Source: Beaufortia kweichowensis (lineage: Eukaryota > Chordata > Actinopteri > Cypriniformes > Gastromyzontidae). Taken from it: 64,000 nucleotides of DNA. The notes below the pieces were generated by a model, which ran no database searches, was not told the origin of the DNA, and saw nothing but the letters and a program-made list of their open reading frames with translations. How positions within the stretch are numbered: position 1 is the first letter of the stretch; every line of letters begins with the position of its first letter. The stretch lies in the NCBI GenBank assembly GCA_019155185.1, contig CM032809.1:8267200-8331199 (forward strand), in the 5' to 3' direction. Positions 1 to 11,110 of the stretch are shown one piece after another. Both the position numbers and the translations under genes were made by a program.

Positions 1-53
1 TAGCTTTACTTTAGGATCAGTACTGGCAGAAATGTACCTCTTTGTTTTCTTTT

Positions 54-1986
54 TTAGTAACAGTACAAGGACGAAAGACCCACAGTAAGACCAATGAGAA
101 AAAACATGCAGCCCAAAGTTAATTTGATGATTCTGCTGTCCAGACGGCTGGAGTCTGTGCATGAGGAAAAAATACACTTCACTACTCACAAATCATTAGT
201 TCTTACAATGGCAAAATTGACTCATGCATGACTTTATTATTGACATAACAATAGATAGAGAAGACTGGACTTTCATAAAGTTTCCAACTTTTAATGATGA
301 AATGAACTATATGAAATGCATTAACTAGGCAGAAACTTTGTCGTTTAATAGGCAGATACCTGTAAATTGCTTTTTGCTATAAAACAAAAAAAAGATAATT
401 TGAAAAATGTCTTTGTGGTTTTGTGTTCATACAATGGATGTCAAAGTGGTTTTGATACCAACGTTCTTTAAAATATCTTCTCTTGTGTTCTGCAGAAGAA
501 AGTCATACAGGTTTGTAATGACATGAGCGTGAATAAATGATGAAAGAATTTCCATTTTTTGGGTGAATATCCCCAATTCTTTGAGTTGAAAGGAAGCCGA
601 TTGTTTGTTCTTGGCAAACAGATATAACAGTATTTGTAAACAGTTGTTATTTTTGTTGCACAGAATTCCCACATTTCCCCTGTAGCTTACCCCAGTGCAT
701 GATGAGAGGTTTCTTCAGACTGCTGTGTTCCACCTGACGGCTCACTCTCATCCCTCTCTGAATCACCAGCTCCAGGTATGAATGCATCTGATAACTCCAA
801 TCCCCATTATCCATGAATTCTGTAGAGGTCACGTCTTTAGTGACCTCTGATCCGTCTATAAGCCAAGTGACATTAATGGCCTGAGGATAGAAATGTGGCA
901 TGTGGCACTCCAGTGTGGTCAGCTGACTATAACAAGCCTTCTCATTGGCGCGAACGGTCACATCGGGTGGGCACTGTTGCAAAAACCATTAGATAATTAC
1001 TTTTAATTTACATTTAGTAAATGTTAACCATCTCTTTTTTGTAAATAATTTCACCAAATGTAGGCAATTCTGTTTTTAGTTCTTCCTCCTTTAAAGCAGT
1101 GTGTACATAAATATATATTTTTAAAATGAAAATGCAAAGACAAAAAGACTTTCAATTCAACACGATAAAGAAAGATTTGGGTGCATTTACCCTGTCTTGT
1201 GCTGTTGATGTAGAATCTGGCATTAGCTCTGCACAGCGTGTCCAGTTCGTTTCGCCGTTGAGCCATCTTCCAGCTCTGATTGTTAAAACGTTTGCCGTTC
1301 CTGATCCCAAACTCATCAAAACCAACATACTTTCCTAGTCTTGAGTCATAAGTGCACAGAAGTCTCTGATTGAAAACCAGCTTTACTTTATAGATTATAT
1401 CAGATAAATCTTCTGTACCATATTCACATTCATCAATGTCCTGGATAAAAAGCTCTGGAGGAAACAAACACCACAGTTACACTAATAAGACTTTGTCTAT
1501 AACTGCATTTAGTATTAAGGACCAGTGACATCAGTTCTCAAAGAGAAAATTTGTAGTTCATATATTAGCTTACAAAATATATTAGCTTACTTACAAAAAG
1601 GGGGAAAATACATTCAATTGTTTATCAAAAGTTTTGGTCTGAAGTAACTTACAAGTACAGATATAAATTATTTTACAAAAACAGAAGCAATTTATCATGT
1701 AAGAACCAGCAGTTTTAGCATTTCCACAATACTGATTTAGAAAAAACTAGAGTAGTTAAAAAAGCTGAAGTACCTAGCTGTATTTATCCACAGAGAAGAG
1801 ATTTACTATGTCTAAAATGTTTGAACCTTTGGTTTGTCACTGTATAATGGTCATGTTATACTGGCCGTACAAGTCCATCTCGTCTTCCCACATCAGTAAC
1901 TTCTAAACTCACCTTCAGACGAAACACAGGACAAATACCACCAGGACAAATCCATGTGCAGGTCTGAGACTCACTGTTGTCCACAT
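54..1986 (-). pseudogene. MHC class II beta-like gene, broken
   Basis: Four exons of a class II beta chain can be read. They are the leader (about 1913-1986), beta1 (1191-1454, 88 codons, with the paired cysteines in ECEYG and LCRANA), beta2 (691-973, with HFYPQAINVTWL and DVTSTE) and a connecting/transmembrane exon (54-154, ending SSLYCY then stop). Class II beta chains pair with alpha chains to present endosomal peptides at the cell surface. Several defects are visible. The leader frame meets TGA at 1915-1917 just before a good GTGAGT donor and ends in the wrong phase for exon 2. The beta2 exon is 283 nt, one more than a whole number of codons, with the shift at its very start. The second Ig cysteine of beta2 is Arg (SRQVEH instead of the usual CxVEH). 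This looks like a pseudogene or a divergent non-classical gene with sequence errors. No alpha-chain gene is visible nearby. Confidence 0.8.
425..620. repeat. dispersed repeat, copy 1
   Basis: A stretch containing AAGTCATACAGGTTTGTAAT, TGACATGA and a TTTTTGGGTGAA-like end. The same core recurs at 2331-2600 and 48178-48450, with a weaker trace near 22320-22385. It lies in the intron between the beta2 and transmembrane exons of the class II-like gene. It resembles a common short interspersed repeat of cyprinid genomes. The family name is not assigned. Confidence 0.6.
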
Positions 1987-2330
1987 CTCTGCAGTTTTAT
2001 TCCTGTGCAGTTTGTGAATAATGTAATGAAAGACAAAGACATTTGTGTGTTTGTTGTGCTCACTTCCTCATATTTGGGTAAACTAATAACCACACACAGT
2101 ACAAGGAAGAATAGAAACAAACTACTGTTCCAGTCATGTGATAATTGTACATGTCTTAAAAATGTAATTCTAAACAAAGTCAAGTATGAAAGGATGTTAA
2201 AACAGGAAGGGTCATTACTTACAATATTATGTTTTAAACCACATTTTCTACATCTACGATTTTTTTACAGAACATTGTAAAATACTATCTTAGTCTGCAC
2301 TGTTTTTTTACATGCTTTATTTCTTATGTG

Positions 2331-2600
2331 GGACAAGTAAGGTTCCTCATGTCATTCCAAACCTTTATGACTTTTTTTCTGCTTCTGCAGAACACAAAAT
2401 AAGATATTTTGAACAACGTTGGTTACTAAATATTGACCCACATTGAGTTCCATTGTATGAACACACAACCACTGAGACAAATATTTTTGGGCATATTACA
2501 CAGTAGAAGAGTCACATACAGGTTTTAAATGACATGATGGTGAATAAATGATAACAAAATTTTTATTTTGGGGGTAAACTTTCCCTTTAATATGACAATT
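2331..2600. repeat. dispersed repeat, copy 2
   Basis: This is the same repeat family as at 425-620 and 48178-48450. It contains CATTCCAAACCTTTATGAC, AAGATATTTTGAACAACGTT, TTGAGTTCCATTGTATGA and a closing AAACTTTCCCTTTAA. It fills much of the gap between the class II-like gene and the brd2 3' end. The rest of 1990-2900 shows nothing else recognisable. Confidence 0.6.
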
Positions 2601-2904
2601 TTAGTGCTATTAAAGTATGTTTGTCAAGTTTTGTGAAATGAAATCTTACTGCCACCTACTGATGTAGCTGGAGACAGCATCCTGAGCTATTCTAAATAGT
2701 TTTTAAAGGTTAACGTAAAAGAGATCACATACTGTATTAACATTATTTATATGTACACTTTTGCTGGTTGCAAAAGTCATCACATAAAATTTGTTAAGGA
2801 TGATAAGGATTTGATACACAAATATTTAATTGTACGGAAATCAAACAACATGTTAAACACCAGAAGAAAAGACAGCCACAACAGTTTAAGAACATCTCAC
2901 CCTC

Positions 2905-4196
2905 TTTATTAATGTGAATTTTTCAGATGAGAATTATGGTGACATGAAGCATCTATTGAGATGATGCTTGTAGCTTGAGGTTTCTTTCTGTTTGTATGTT
3001 TGCTGTTGTATTTTTGAAAAACAAAACCATAAGCCGTGGAAACAACCAGCCACAACACTAATAAGCAGAGATAAAACGGAAGCAAACAAACAAAAAAGCG
3101 GGTCTATTAACAGATACAAGCCGCATGACTGTGAAACTGTTAAATATGTACAAATACTGAGGAAAAGTAAAAATTCAAGTCTTTCATTTTGTAACAGTAT
3201 GTCCTATGATACTGAAACTATATTCAAATTTTCTATAAAACCTGGATGCGATGAATTTGAGGGTTGGATTGTTTTGCAAAATAAATCATAAATTGTGCGT
3301 TAATTATCTGGGAAAATAAACAAACAACAAACTCAAAAACCAAGATCTATATCATATTAACACCTATTTAAGCATCTCTGTATCTCTGATAGTGCATCTC
3401 TGATAGTGCATCTCGTTCTCTAAAAAAAATCTTGTGACCGAAACCACAAGCTAAATGTAAAAATAAATTATGTGTCCAGAATCACAGATGCTCACGTTTT
3501 GTGTATAATATGACAGAATTAAATTTGACTATGGGGCTTCTAAATAGAATAAAGCAGGCTGGATGGAGAAGTATATAAGATTCAAGTTTTAAGACGCCAC
3601 TAAAGCTAACATTGCCATTGAAACAGAGATGGCTGGCATTATTCTCCTGGGTTTACAGATGGCATTTGAATAGGTGGAGCTCTCGGTTTTCTCTAACGCT
3701 TAAAAGGTTCATTCAAATGCACAACCAAGCTTCAAACATGTATGCGCAAATGTGTAAATGACACATGTATACACATACTCGCTCATGCAAACAAAAGTGA
3801 CAGCAGTTTCCCCTCCAAGCCTTTTGTTTTCTTTAGGACAAACAACTAATAGGTCAAACGAAAAGAGGGAGAGCAAAAACATTTCACAAAAAGCAAAAAA
3901 GTCAAGATTTCTTCTTTTCTTCCCTAACAGGGAATTCCTTAAAATTCTTCTTTATAAAAGAAAAAATAGATATTTATATCTATGTACATGTATATACAGA
4001 CGGTAAAGAAGGATGGATTAATGGAAACGAGTCCCAAATGACAACAACTGGGCTGCTTTTCCATCAGTTTCTGTTTTACTTCCCAGAAATCCTTGCATTC
4101 TCTTTCACCTTCACATCTCAAAGATAAATGCTGTTCTTCCTGTGCATTTCACTGTTCTGATGTGGGATGGAGTGCATGTTTCAACATGAGCACCGC
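2905..4196 (-). other. brd2: brd2 3' untranslated region (predicted)
   Basis: AT-rich non-coding sequence follows the brd2 stop codon on the minus strand. A minus-strand AATAAA (TTTATT at 2905-2910) is a reasonable poly(A) signal, giving a 3' UTR of about 1.3 kb. The exact cleavage site is not known. A short 14-bp direct repeat (TCTCTGATAGTGCA, twice) lies near 3385-3412. Confidence 0.45.
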
Positions 4197-7100
4197 TCAA
4201 TCTGAATCTGAGTCACTGGTGTCAGAGGATGAGGAAGATGATGATGAGGAAGATGAGTCTGAACTGGAACTGCTGGCGCTGAGACGTGAAGCCACAGCGT
4301 GAGGTTCCACCGGAGTGGCCTTCTCCACTGAGAGAGAAAAGAGAAAGATTTTATATTTATTTTGCCTTAATTAAATCAATCTTTGAGATGCATCATGTCG
4401 GTTCCTACCTTTGGTTTTCTGCGGTTTCTTATTGCAGTTGAGCTGACCACTGACGTCCTGCAGTCTCCTCTCCAGCTCCATCTTCTTCTCCAAAGCCAAC
4501 TCCTCACGGGATTTACCCGCCGTGCTTTTGGTTGCTACTAAAAATCACAAGGAAAATTTTCGTAAGAGATTAAGACCATTAGTCATTAAACACAAACAGT
4601 ACAGTGTAAAGGTTACATAATTAAATGCCGTAACGTGGTGTGACTCAAGATGGTGTCAACATCAGAGCGAGAAATAAAAGAACAGCACTGTGTTAACAGG
4701 AAGGACAAAGGTCAAATGACAGTCTACCTGTGTTTAATGAGAACTAACCAGGTGGGGATACATACTGTATTGTGGATTTATAGTTCATTTTAGGCAGCTT
4801 AAAACACCTACTTTCTATTTCATTTAAATGAAAATGTGCTTTTACCAAGCGGTTTCCTTGGTTTCTTCCGTAAACACATCATGACGTATCGCTCCAGCTC
4901 ACGCAGGGTGGACGGTTTGAGCGTCTCAAAGTCAATCTCGATTTCCTCCGGGTTGGTGTCACGCAGCGAGGGCTCTCGAGCCTGGATGATGTGAACCACG
5001 CGACCCAGTTTTTCTCCCGGCAGCTTATTGATGTCCAGGCTGAGTTGTCGTTTCTCATCGTAGCTCATGGGGCTGGTCTCTTCTTCTTCCTCTGAGTCAT
5101 AGTGCGGAGTAAGACCACCGTGGCTTATGGGAGGGGCGTTGAAAGTGGCCGCTTTCTTTGATGATCTGGAGGAAATTCAAGAAAACAAATCAGTAAAAAT
5201 AGACTCTGGGAAGATGCAAAACTACAGAATTGAAATCCCCAAATTCAATATTTACAGTATGAAATTTTGAGCCAAAGCTTTAATCCAAACAACTTACTTG
5301 CTCTTTTTATTGGAGCTCTTTTTGCTTTGAGTGGACGAAGCTGCCGATTTGCTATTACTCCTGCTCTTTGGCGTCTTGGAGAGCTTTGGTGTTTTCGCCG
5401 GCCGGGTGAAGACCTCGTCGTCCATAATACTCCTGCCTTTCTTATGTTTCTCCGGCTTTTTCTTTTTCTTCTTGTCCTTCTTCTCTTTCTTCTTCTTGGG
5501 TTTTATGATAGGGGTTGAGGACAGCGCAGCCAGCTGCTCGTGCACTGCTTTCAGCTGCAGACAAACCAGCCTGTGAGTTTAAGGACATTTTAAAACCCTA
5601 AAAGAGTCGGTCTGGCACTACCTCTGTACACACCTGTTCCTGAAGCTGGGCCAGACGATGAGCTCTCTCCTCCTCGCTGTCAGAGCTTGGACTGCTTTCG
5701 CTTTCACTATCACTGCTTGGGTCACTCTCTGATGACGAGGAGGAAGAGGATGATGAAGAGGAGGAGTGCCCGCCCAGGCTGCCGCCCATGGACGCAGGTG
5801 GGAGGGAGTCCAGGGGCTCGTCGGGCATCTTAGCAAAGCTAAACTCAAAGACATCCTGAAAAAGAAGAATTGTAATCCATTTCATTTTTACTTTAAAGCG
5901 TAATTTTGTTTTTGATGAATAGAAGAGAAACATAAATCACACATCTGTGGATCAGCTTAAAAGTATTTTATTTGGACTAGATGAGGACATGATTTGTGAT
6001 TGGTTACACTGTTAAACCCCAGCAATGGCTAAAACTTTTGTTGGAAATGTGATTATCAACTTAATTGTCATAATAATAACAGACCTTTTTTTAATATTAA
6101 TCATACAGCATTATATTACAAATGTCCAACTTTGGCTTTGCCCAATCACAGCCCAAGAAAACTAAATGAAAATGTGATCATGCATCTGTACCTGTAATTT
6201 TCGGGCCATGGACACCACATCATGATCTGGAGGATTGTACTTGTAACAATTCGAAAACATTAGCCTGATGTCAGCAGCAAACTGAAGCGCGTCCCTGTAC
6301 TCACGATGATCCATTTTCCTCTGCAGACAGAGAAAGACATCAACATTTGATTAGGACCAGTCACCTTGTCTTTGATACCATTTAGTATTTGTGATTGATA
6401 CACCCAAATAACACACACCTTTATTGTACTGAGATCCATAGGACACTTGATAATATCATGATAGTCATGCAGTCCCAGTGACATAGCATCCACCGGCTTA
6501 TAAAAAGGCCATGCGTAGGCTGCGTGTTTCTTTGACAGCAGCTCTTTGAGAATCCCACTGCAGTATCGAAGCTGCTGACTCAGTTTGCCGCGTCGCACCG
6601 GTTGGTGTTGGTTCTGGGAGTCAGGCAGATCTTTCCGTGGTGGTTTAATGGGTCTGCCGCTGCCTCCACGTCTTGCCGGAATGTTGTCTCCGACCAGACC
6701 CCCGGTGAGCCCCATGCCCATGGTCAGGCTTTGTTTGGGGTCAGCACCTAAAGCAGAGAGGGTTAGCGGGGAGTCACCTCCGCCCATGCCGAGACTCATG
6801 CCACCAACACCTATGGTGAGAGGCATGCCTGTGGTGGTGGGGGTGGTGGTGTCTGCCTTGCGTTTGACACCTTTTTTCTGTGAAAAGGAAGTGTTTAATT
6901 GCATTAGGATCTGCATTTATAAACGGAACAGTTACAAATAAATGTAGTCTATGGTGTTTACCTTCGCAGTAGGCTGGGTAGGAGGCAGGCCGAGCAGCGT
7001 GGGTGTGCTGTGCGCAGTAGGGACCAAAGTCTTGGCTAGAAGCGTCTGTGGTGGGGTGGAGAGGACCGAGTCTGGGGTGTCTGGAGTGGGTGGGGAGTAA

Positions 7101-10100
7101 GCTGACTGGGACACAGATGATATAGCAGGAACCTGATGAGCCGTTGTGACTCCACCTAAGGTTTAAAACCGAAAAAAATAAATGCATTAAGAATTAGATG
7201 AGAGCAAACAAACTACAGCTGCTTTCTTTATTCAGTTTTCTCTGTTCTTACCTAATTTGCGACCTTTTGGGGGTTTGCCTGGTTTGCCTTTGGGGGCGGG
7301 TGGTAGGATTTCTTCTTCCTCTTGGGGCATCAGTGCCACCTTCTGCAAGAAAGCCTTCTCTAGAGACTGGGCCATCAGGACGATATCATCGGTTGGCTGT
7401 GAGATGCAAACAACAGACTTTTAGACCACCATGTCCATGATAAAAATGAAATTATCTAGAAACAAAATATAAAAACTTCAACTATTCTGGCATGAACAAA
7501 CAAGACTGACCTTGTTGTAGATGTAGCAGTTGGTGAACATGGTGTTGAAATCCTGCATGCACTCGCTGGCACTGCGATAATAATTGTTCTCCAGTCTTTT
7601 CTTGATGGTGCCCATGTCCATAGGCTGCTTAATGATCTTATAGTAATCCTAAGTGGGAAGAGAACAAGACTTAAAAACCTGTGGTTTTCAGAGAAAAGTC
7701 ACTTTTCTAAGATTGGAGAAAACTTACAGGGAGGTTGAGCTTGGTGGCATCCACAGGCTCATGGAAAGGCCATGCAAAATGATGCCTCCACAGTGTCTTG
7801 ACTAAAGCCTTATGAAGGAACTGGAGCTGGTTGGTCATGCGGCCATGTCGCACGGGATCCCGCACGGGGGGTTGGGGAGGTCCGGTTGAAGGTGCGTGGG
7901 GCAGAGCGGGCCCTTCAAAGCCTTCATACAGCAACGACGGCTTGCGAATGCGCTTGCCGGGGCCGGAGATGGTCTGCTCCATCATCATGACCCCCTGCAT
8001 GCCGTCGCACCCGCCCAAAGAGCTATAGAAAGGAAGAATATGGTGAGGGCTGAGTAGAGGATATTTTGGAGCAGAAAACAATCAACACACAGAAATTCAA
8101 ATATATTTTAATGTCTAATTTTAGATATATCTAAATGATGAATCATTACTTAAAAATTGTCAGATAGTAGAAAGTATCCTCTGTCTAAATAAATGAGATC
8201 TAGTCTTGACTTAGACCCATGTATGAATAATAATGCGACTTATTTATCATGTACCAAATATGCACAGTATATTTATTCATAAATGCCCCGTCAGCAGTTC
8301 ATTTGCTTTAAAGCACATTCCACAAAGTGATGTGCCGCCCGTCCGACTGGATACTGGAGGCGTAGTCCCAAACAGACCCATTAACCCAGATTAGGTGATG
8401 TTTAGATTCAACCTACAGTATTAGCAAATAGGTGTATGGCCTTAAGGGCAAACAGTCTGCATAATAAACCAAATGTTATTCCTAACCTTTGATCTCATGT
8501 CAATGACATCACCCAAAATAAAGTTTGCTCAATTAACTAATGTAACTAGATGATTATTATGATGAAAATCATTTTATAGTTACATTTTACTACTGTATCA
8601 ACTCTTCCAATTCATTCAACATGCACTTTTATACATTACTGTGAAAAATCATTTTACTTTAATTTCATCAATTAACATCTTTGGATATCGATCCATGCTT
8701 TTATTCAGTAAAACGTAATCAGCCTTGAAGATGTATACATAATGTAATTAATATATGCGTTACATAACTTTATTATTTTACCATCAAGTTTATTTTTATA
8801 ACGTCTACATTGCACTGCCTCAGTATTGTTATAAAACTTGTTGCATGTCATTTACCTTTATACCCTTCCTAAAACTTACCTTCAGTAGACTATCTTATCA
8901 TTTCTTTGTAAGAAAACCATTTTGCATTCTAGTACTTCATGAACAACTTTGTAAAACTGACTAATTTTTCAACTTAAACCAACTATGTACAGTCACCATT
9001 ACATATATAACAATTACATATCCAGTTTAATATTTTACACTTTTTGTAAAAGCAATATTTACACTAGGAGTCAAAACTACAGAGGCTATTAAATAAGGAA
9101 ACAGTTCAAGTTGTGTTTTACTCTTCCTGTAAAATACAAGATACATTTAAATAGTTTCTTTACGTTGTTGGGTATATATCTGCTCTAAAAACATGTAACC
9201 CTAAAATCCAAAACATTAAACATAAACCTACATTAAACTAAATAAAGGCTAAATAATAAACTAGTGCTGAATGATACAAGTTCACAGAAATGACATTGAA
9301 AACGTATTATTTTTATTAGGACAAAAATACACAAACAAATGTTTGGAAAAAGAAACAGTGTAAAAACACAAAAGGGTTGGAAAATAATTTAGACACAGAT
9401 TCCCTCCTAAACACTTTTGTCTAGTTATATTGTCCCAACTGCTGCAGTCTGGTTGGGAGGGGACATGAGGCAGGGTTCATGTTTAACTACTTGAGTTACT
9501 AAGCAACCACAATGAAACAACTCTACAAATTTTTCAGTGTTGTACTAATAGATTTTGCAAATCAATGACAGTCGCTATGAAAAGCCGCTGTGATCTGATC
9601 ACACACGGACTCGAACACAGATGGCCTTTCACGCGTGAAAAATGTTGACAAACTCCACGTGGTGTGAGACGGAAGCGCGTAACATGATAAAGAGTTTCAT
9701 GGTATAAATAAAACATTTCTTACGAACTACAATCGTCGGCAATCGACACCTACACTTTTAATCTTTTTTTTATCAAAAAGATAAGAAATCCATTTGTTTT
9801 AGTGACTAAGGAAATACACTGAAGTATCAGTATGACCTAAATCTGCAGCCCACACACCACAGTAACATTAAAAATATACTAAAAAAACGTTGATTTTTTT
9901 TTTTTAAGTCTTTCCGTTTTGCAACGGACTGTCGATTCACAACCACAAACTCATAAAAACATTAACAAAAACAAATCAACGTCATTAAAATTGTGGATGT
10001 TTTACAGTATCCCCCAAAATACATAACGTACCTACAATACTGACGTATACAACTATGGTTAATAAAGAGTTATTTGATACTGATAGCGTTAGCCAACCCT

Positions 10101-10569
10101 GCTAAGTTTTTGTTAGCACATTAGCATCGCATATGGATAGGATTTACAGCTCGTTTTACAGTGCGGATAAACACAAACTGTAAAAATGTTTAAAACCGAC
10201 TGTTAAAAGGTCGACAGAAAAACGTCATTAAACTGCCAGACTCGAAGAGTGAGAATGCGCCTGCGCAGTGCACGCGGCCAGATGCTCGTTAAAAAGCACA
10301 CTTTTAAAACTTTAAGACCAATAGCAAATAGACTTTGTAAAAATGCATGTCTTCAACACTATCACCATAGGAACGCCAATCCGTGTAGTATAAATAGTCC
10401 GGTATTCCACTCGATGTTTTGTGACAGTTTACAATTGATTAAAATTAAATATTTCCAAAAGATGCCAAATCATAACAATATTCCAAAAACATTTTCGATC
10501 ACAGAACAAGTTTAATGCCATTTAGTCCAACCGGTACCTGTCAAAGGGCGGGCTAATGGCCGTCTCCAT
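4197..10569 (-). CDS. brd2: BRD2, double-bromodomain BET chromatin reader
   Basis: BRD2 is a nuclear BET protein that binds acetylated histones and supports transcription. Twelve coding exons join in phase to 816 codons plus stop: 10538-10569, 7728-8022, 7511-7648, 7252-7396, 6962-7155, 6419-6877, 6192-6320, 5634-5855, 5298-5554, 4846-5165, 4409-4537 and 4197-4327. The start METAISPPFD matches the family. Bromodomain 1 runs from GRMTNQLQ through FAWPF and PVDA to the acetyl-lysine Asn in CYIYNK. Bromodomain 2 has AYAWPFYKPVDA and CYKYNPPDHD. An acidic/serine run, a lysine-rich stretch and the ET domain (MSYDEKRQLSLDINKLPGEK) follow. The protein ends in a serine-rich tail (SDTSDSDSD). No break was found. 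The first intron is about 2.5 kb. In mammals BRD2 also lies in the MHC, in the class II region. Confidence 0.97.
8081..10537 (-). other. brd2: brd2 first intron, no further genes seen
   Basis: This AT-rich intron separates the 32-nt first coding exon from the bromodomain 1 exons. No conserved ORF, RNA gene or clear transposon was recognised. GC content and CpGs rise toward 10200-10540, where CCAAT-type motifs occur (near 10317 and 10371), so part of the promoter may lie inside the intron. Confidence 0.5.
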
Positions 10570-11110
10570 CGCGATGGATCCGGATTCAGTTTATAAACCG
10601 GTTTCGTTCGAATATCCGAGTTTCGCGGCCTTGTTTTTCAGACTTCCTCTATCTTCCAGCACACCGCTACAATGAAATGGCGACGTTAAGGCTCCGCCCG
10701 ACTTTTTATAAACCCAACGACGACTCCATTGGCTGATGTAACGCCGTAGTACACGCCTACGAGTATTCTAGAGACCGCTTCGTATGTCAGTCAAATAAGC
10801 CACGCCTTTACAGCCCTTCGAGGGCGATTCGTGCGTTTAAATCAGACTATTTCTCAAAAAGCACTGTAACATGCAAGACTCTCACTGTAGTTATGAGTCA
10901 AAAACTCGACGAAATTAATTTAAGAGTAGTTTTAAACACTTGATGACACAAAAACATCCCCGAAATACTACGCTTCTCAAGGGTTTCTGTTACGTCAACG
11001 CAAGTCTAACAAGCCTCACTGATTGGTCCGCCTAAACTGAGGCGCGATCATCCAGGGCAAGTTGGAAACACGCCATTGGTTCGCCCGATTAGTCACGCGT
11101 ATGAGGCAAA
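10570..11110 (-). promoter_or_regulatory. brd2: brd2 promoter / CpG- and CCAAT-rich area (predicted)
   Basis: This is the sequence directly upstream of the brd2 ATG. It is richer in CpG than the flanks and carries several CCAAT/ATTGG motifs (near 10727, 11021 and 11074), typical of a housekeeping-type promoter. No clear TATA box or ISRE was seen. The boundary is approximate. Confidence 0.5.

Noticed and set aside
4093..4302. Plus-strand ORF with a run of Glu/Asp (SEDEEDDDEEDE)
   Set aside because: It is the antisense reading of the serine-rich BRD2 C-terminal exon; the minus strand has the splice site and stop that fit BRD2.
5267..5576. Plus-strand hydrophobic Leu/Phe-rich ORFs that look like membrane proteins
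   Set aside because: They are antisense to the lysine-rich exon of brd2 (AAG/AAA codons read as CTT/TTT).
6585..6941. 118-codon plus-strand ORF
   Set aside because: Antisense of the brd2 exon at 6419-6877; no family resemblance.
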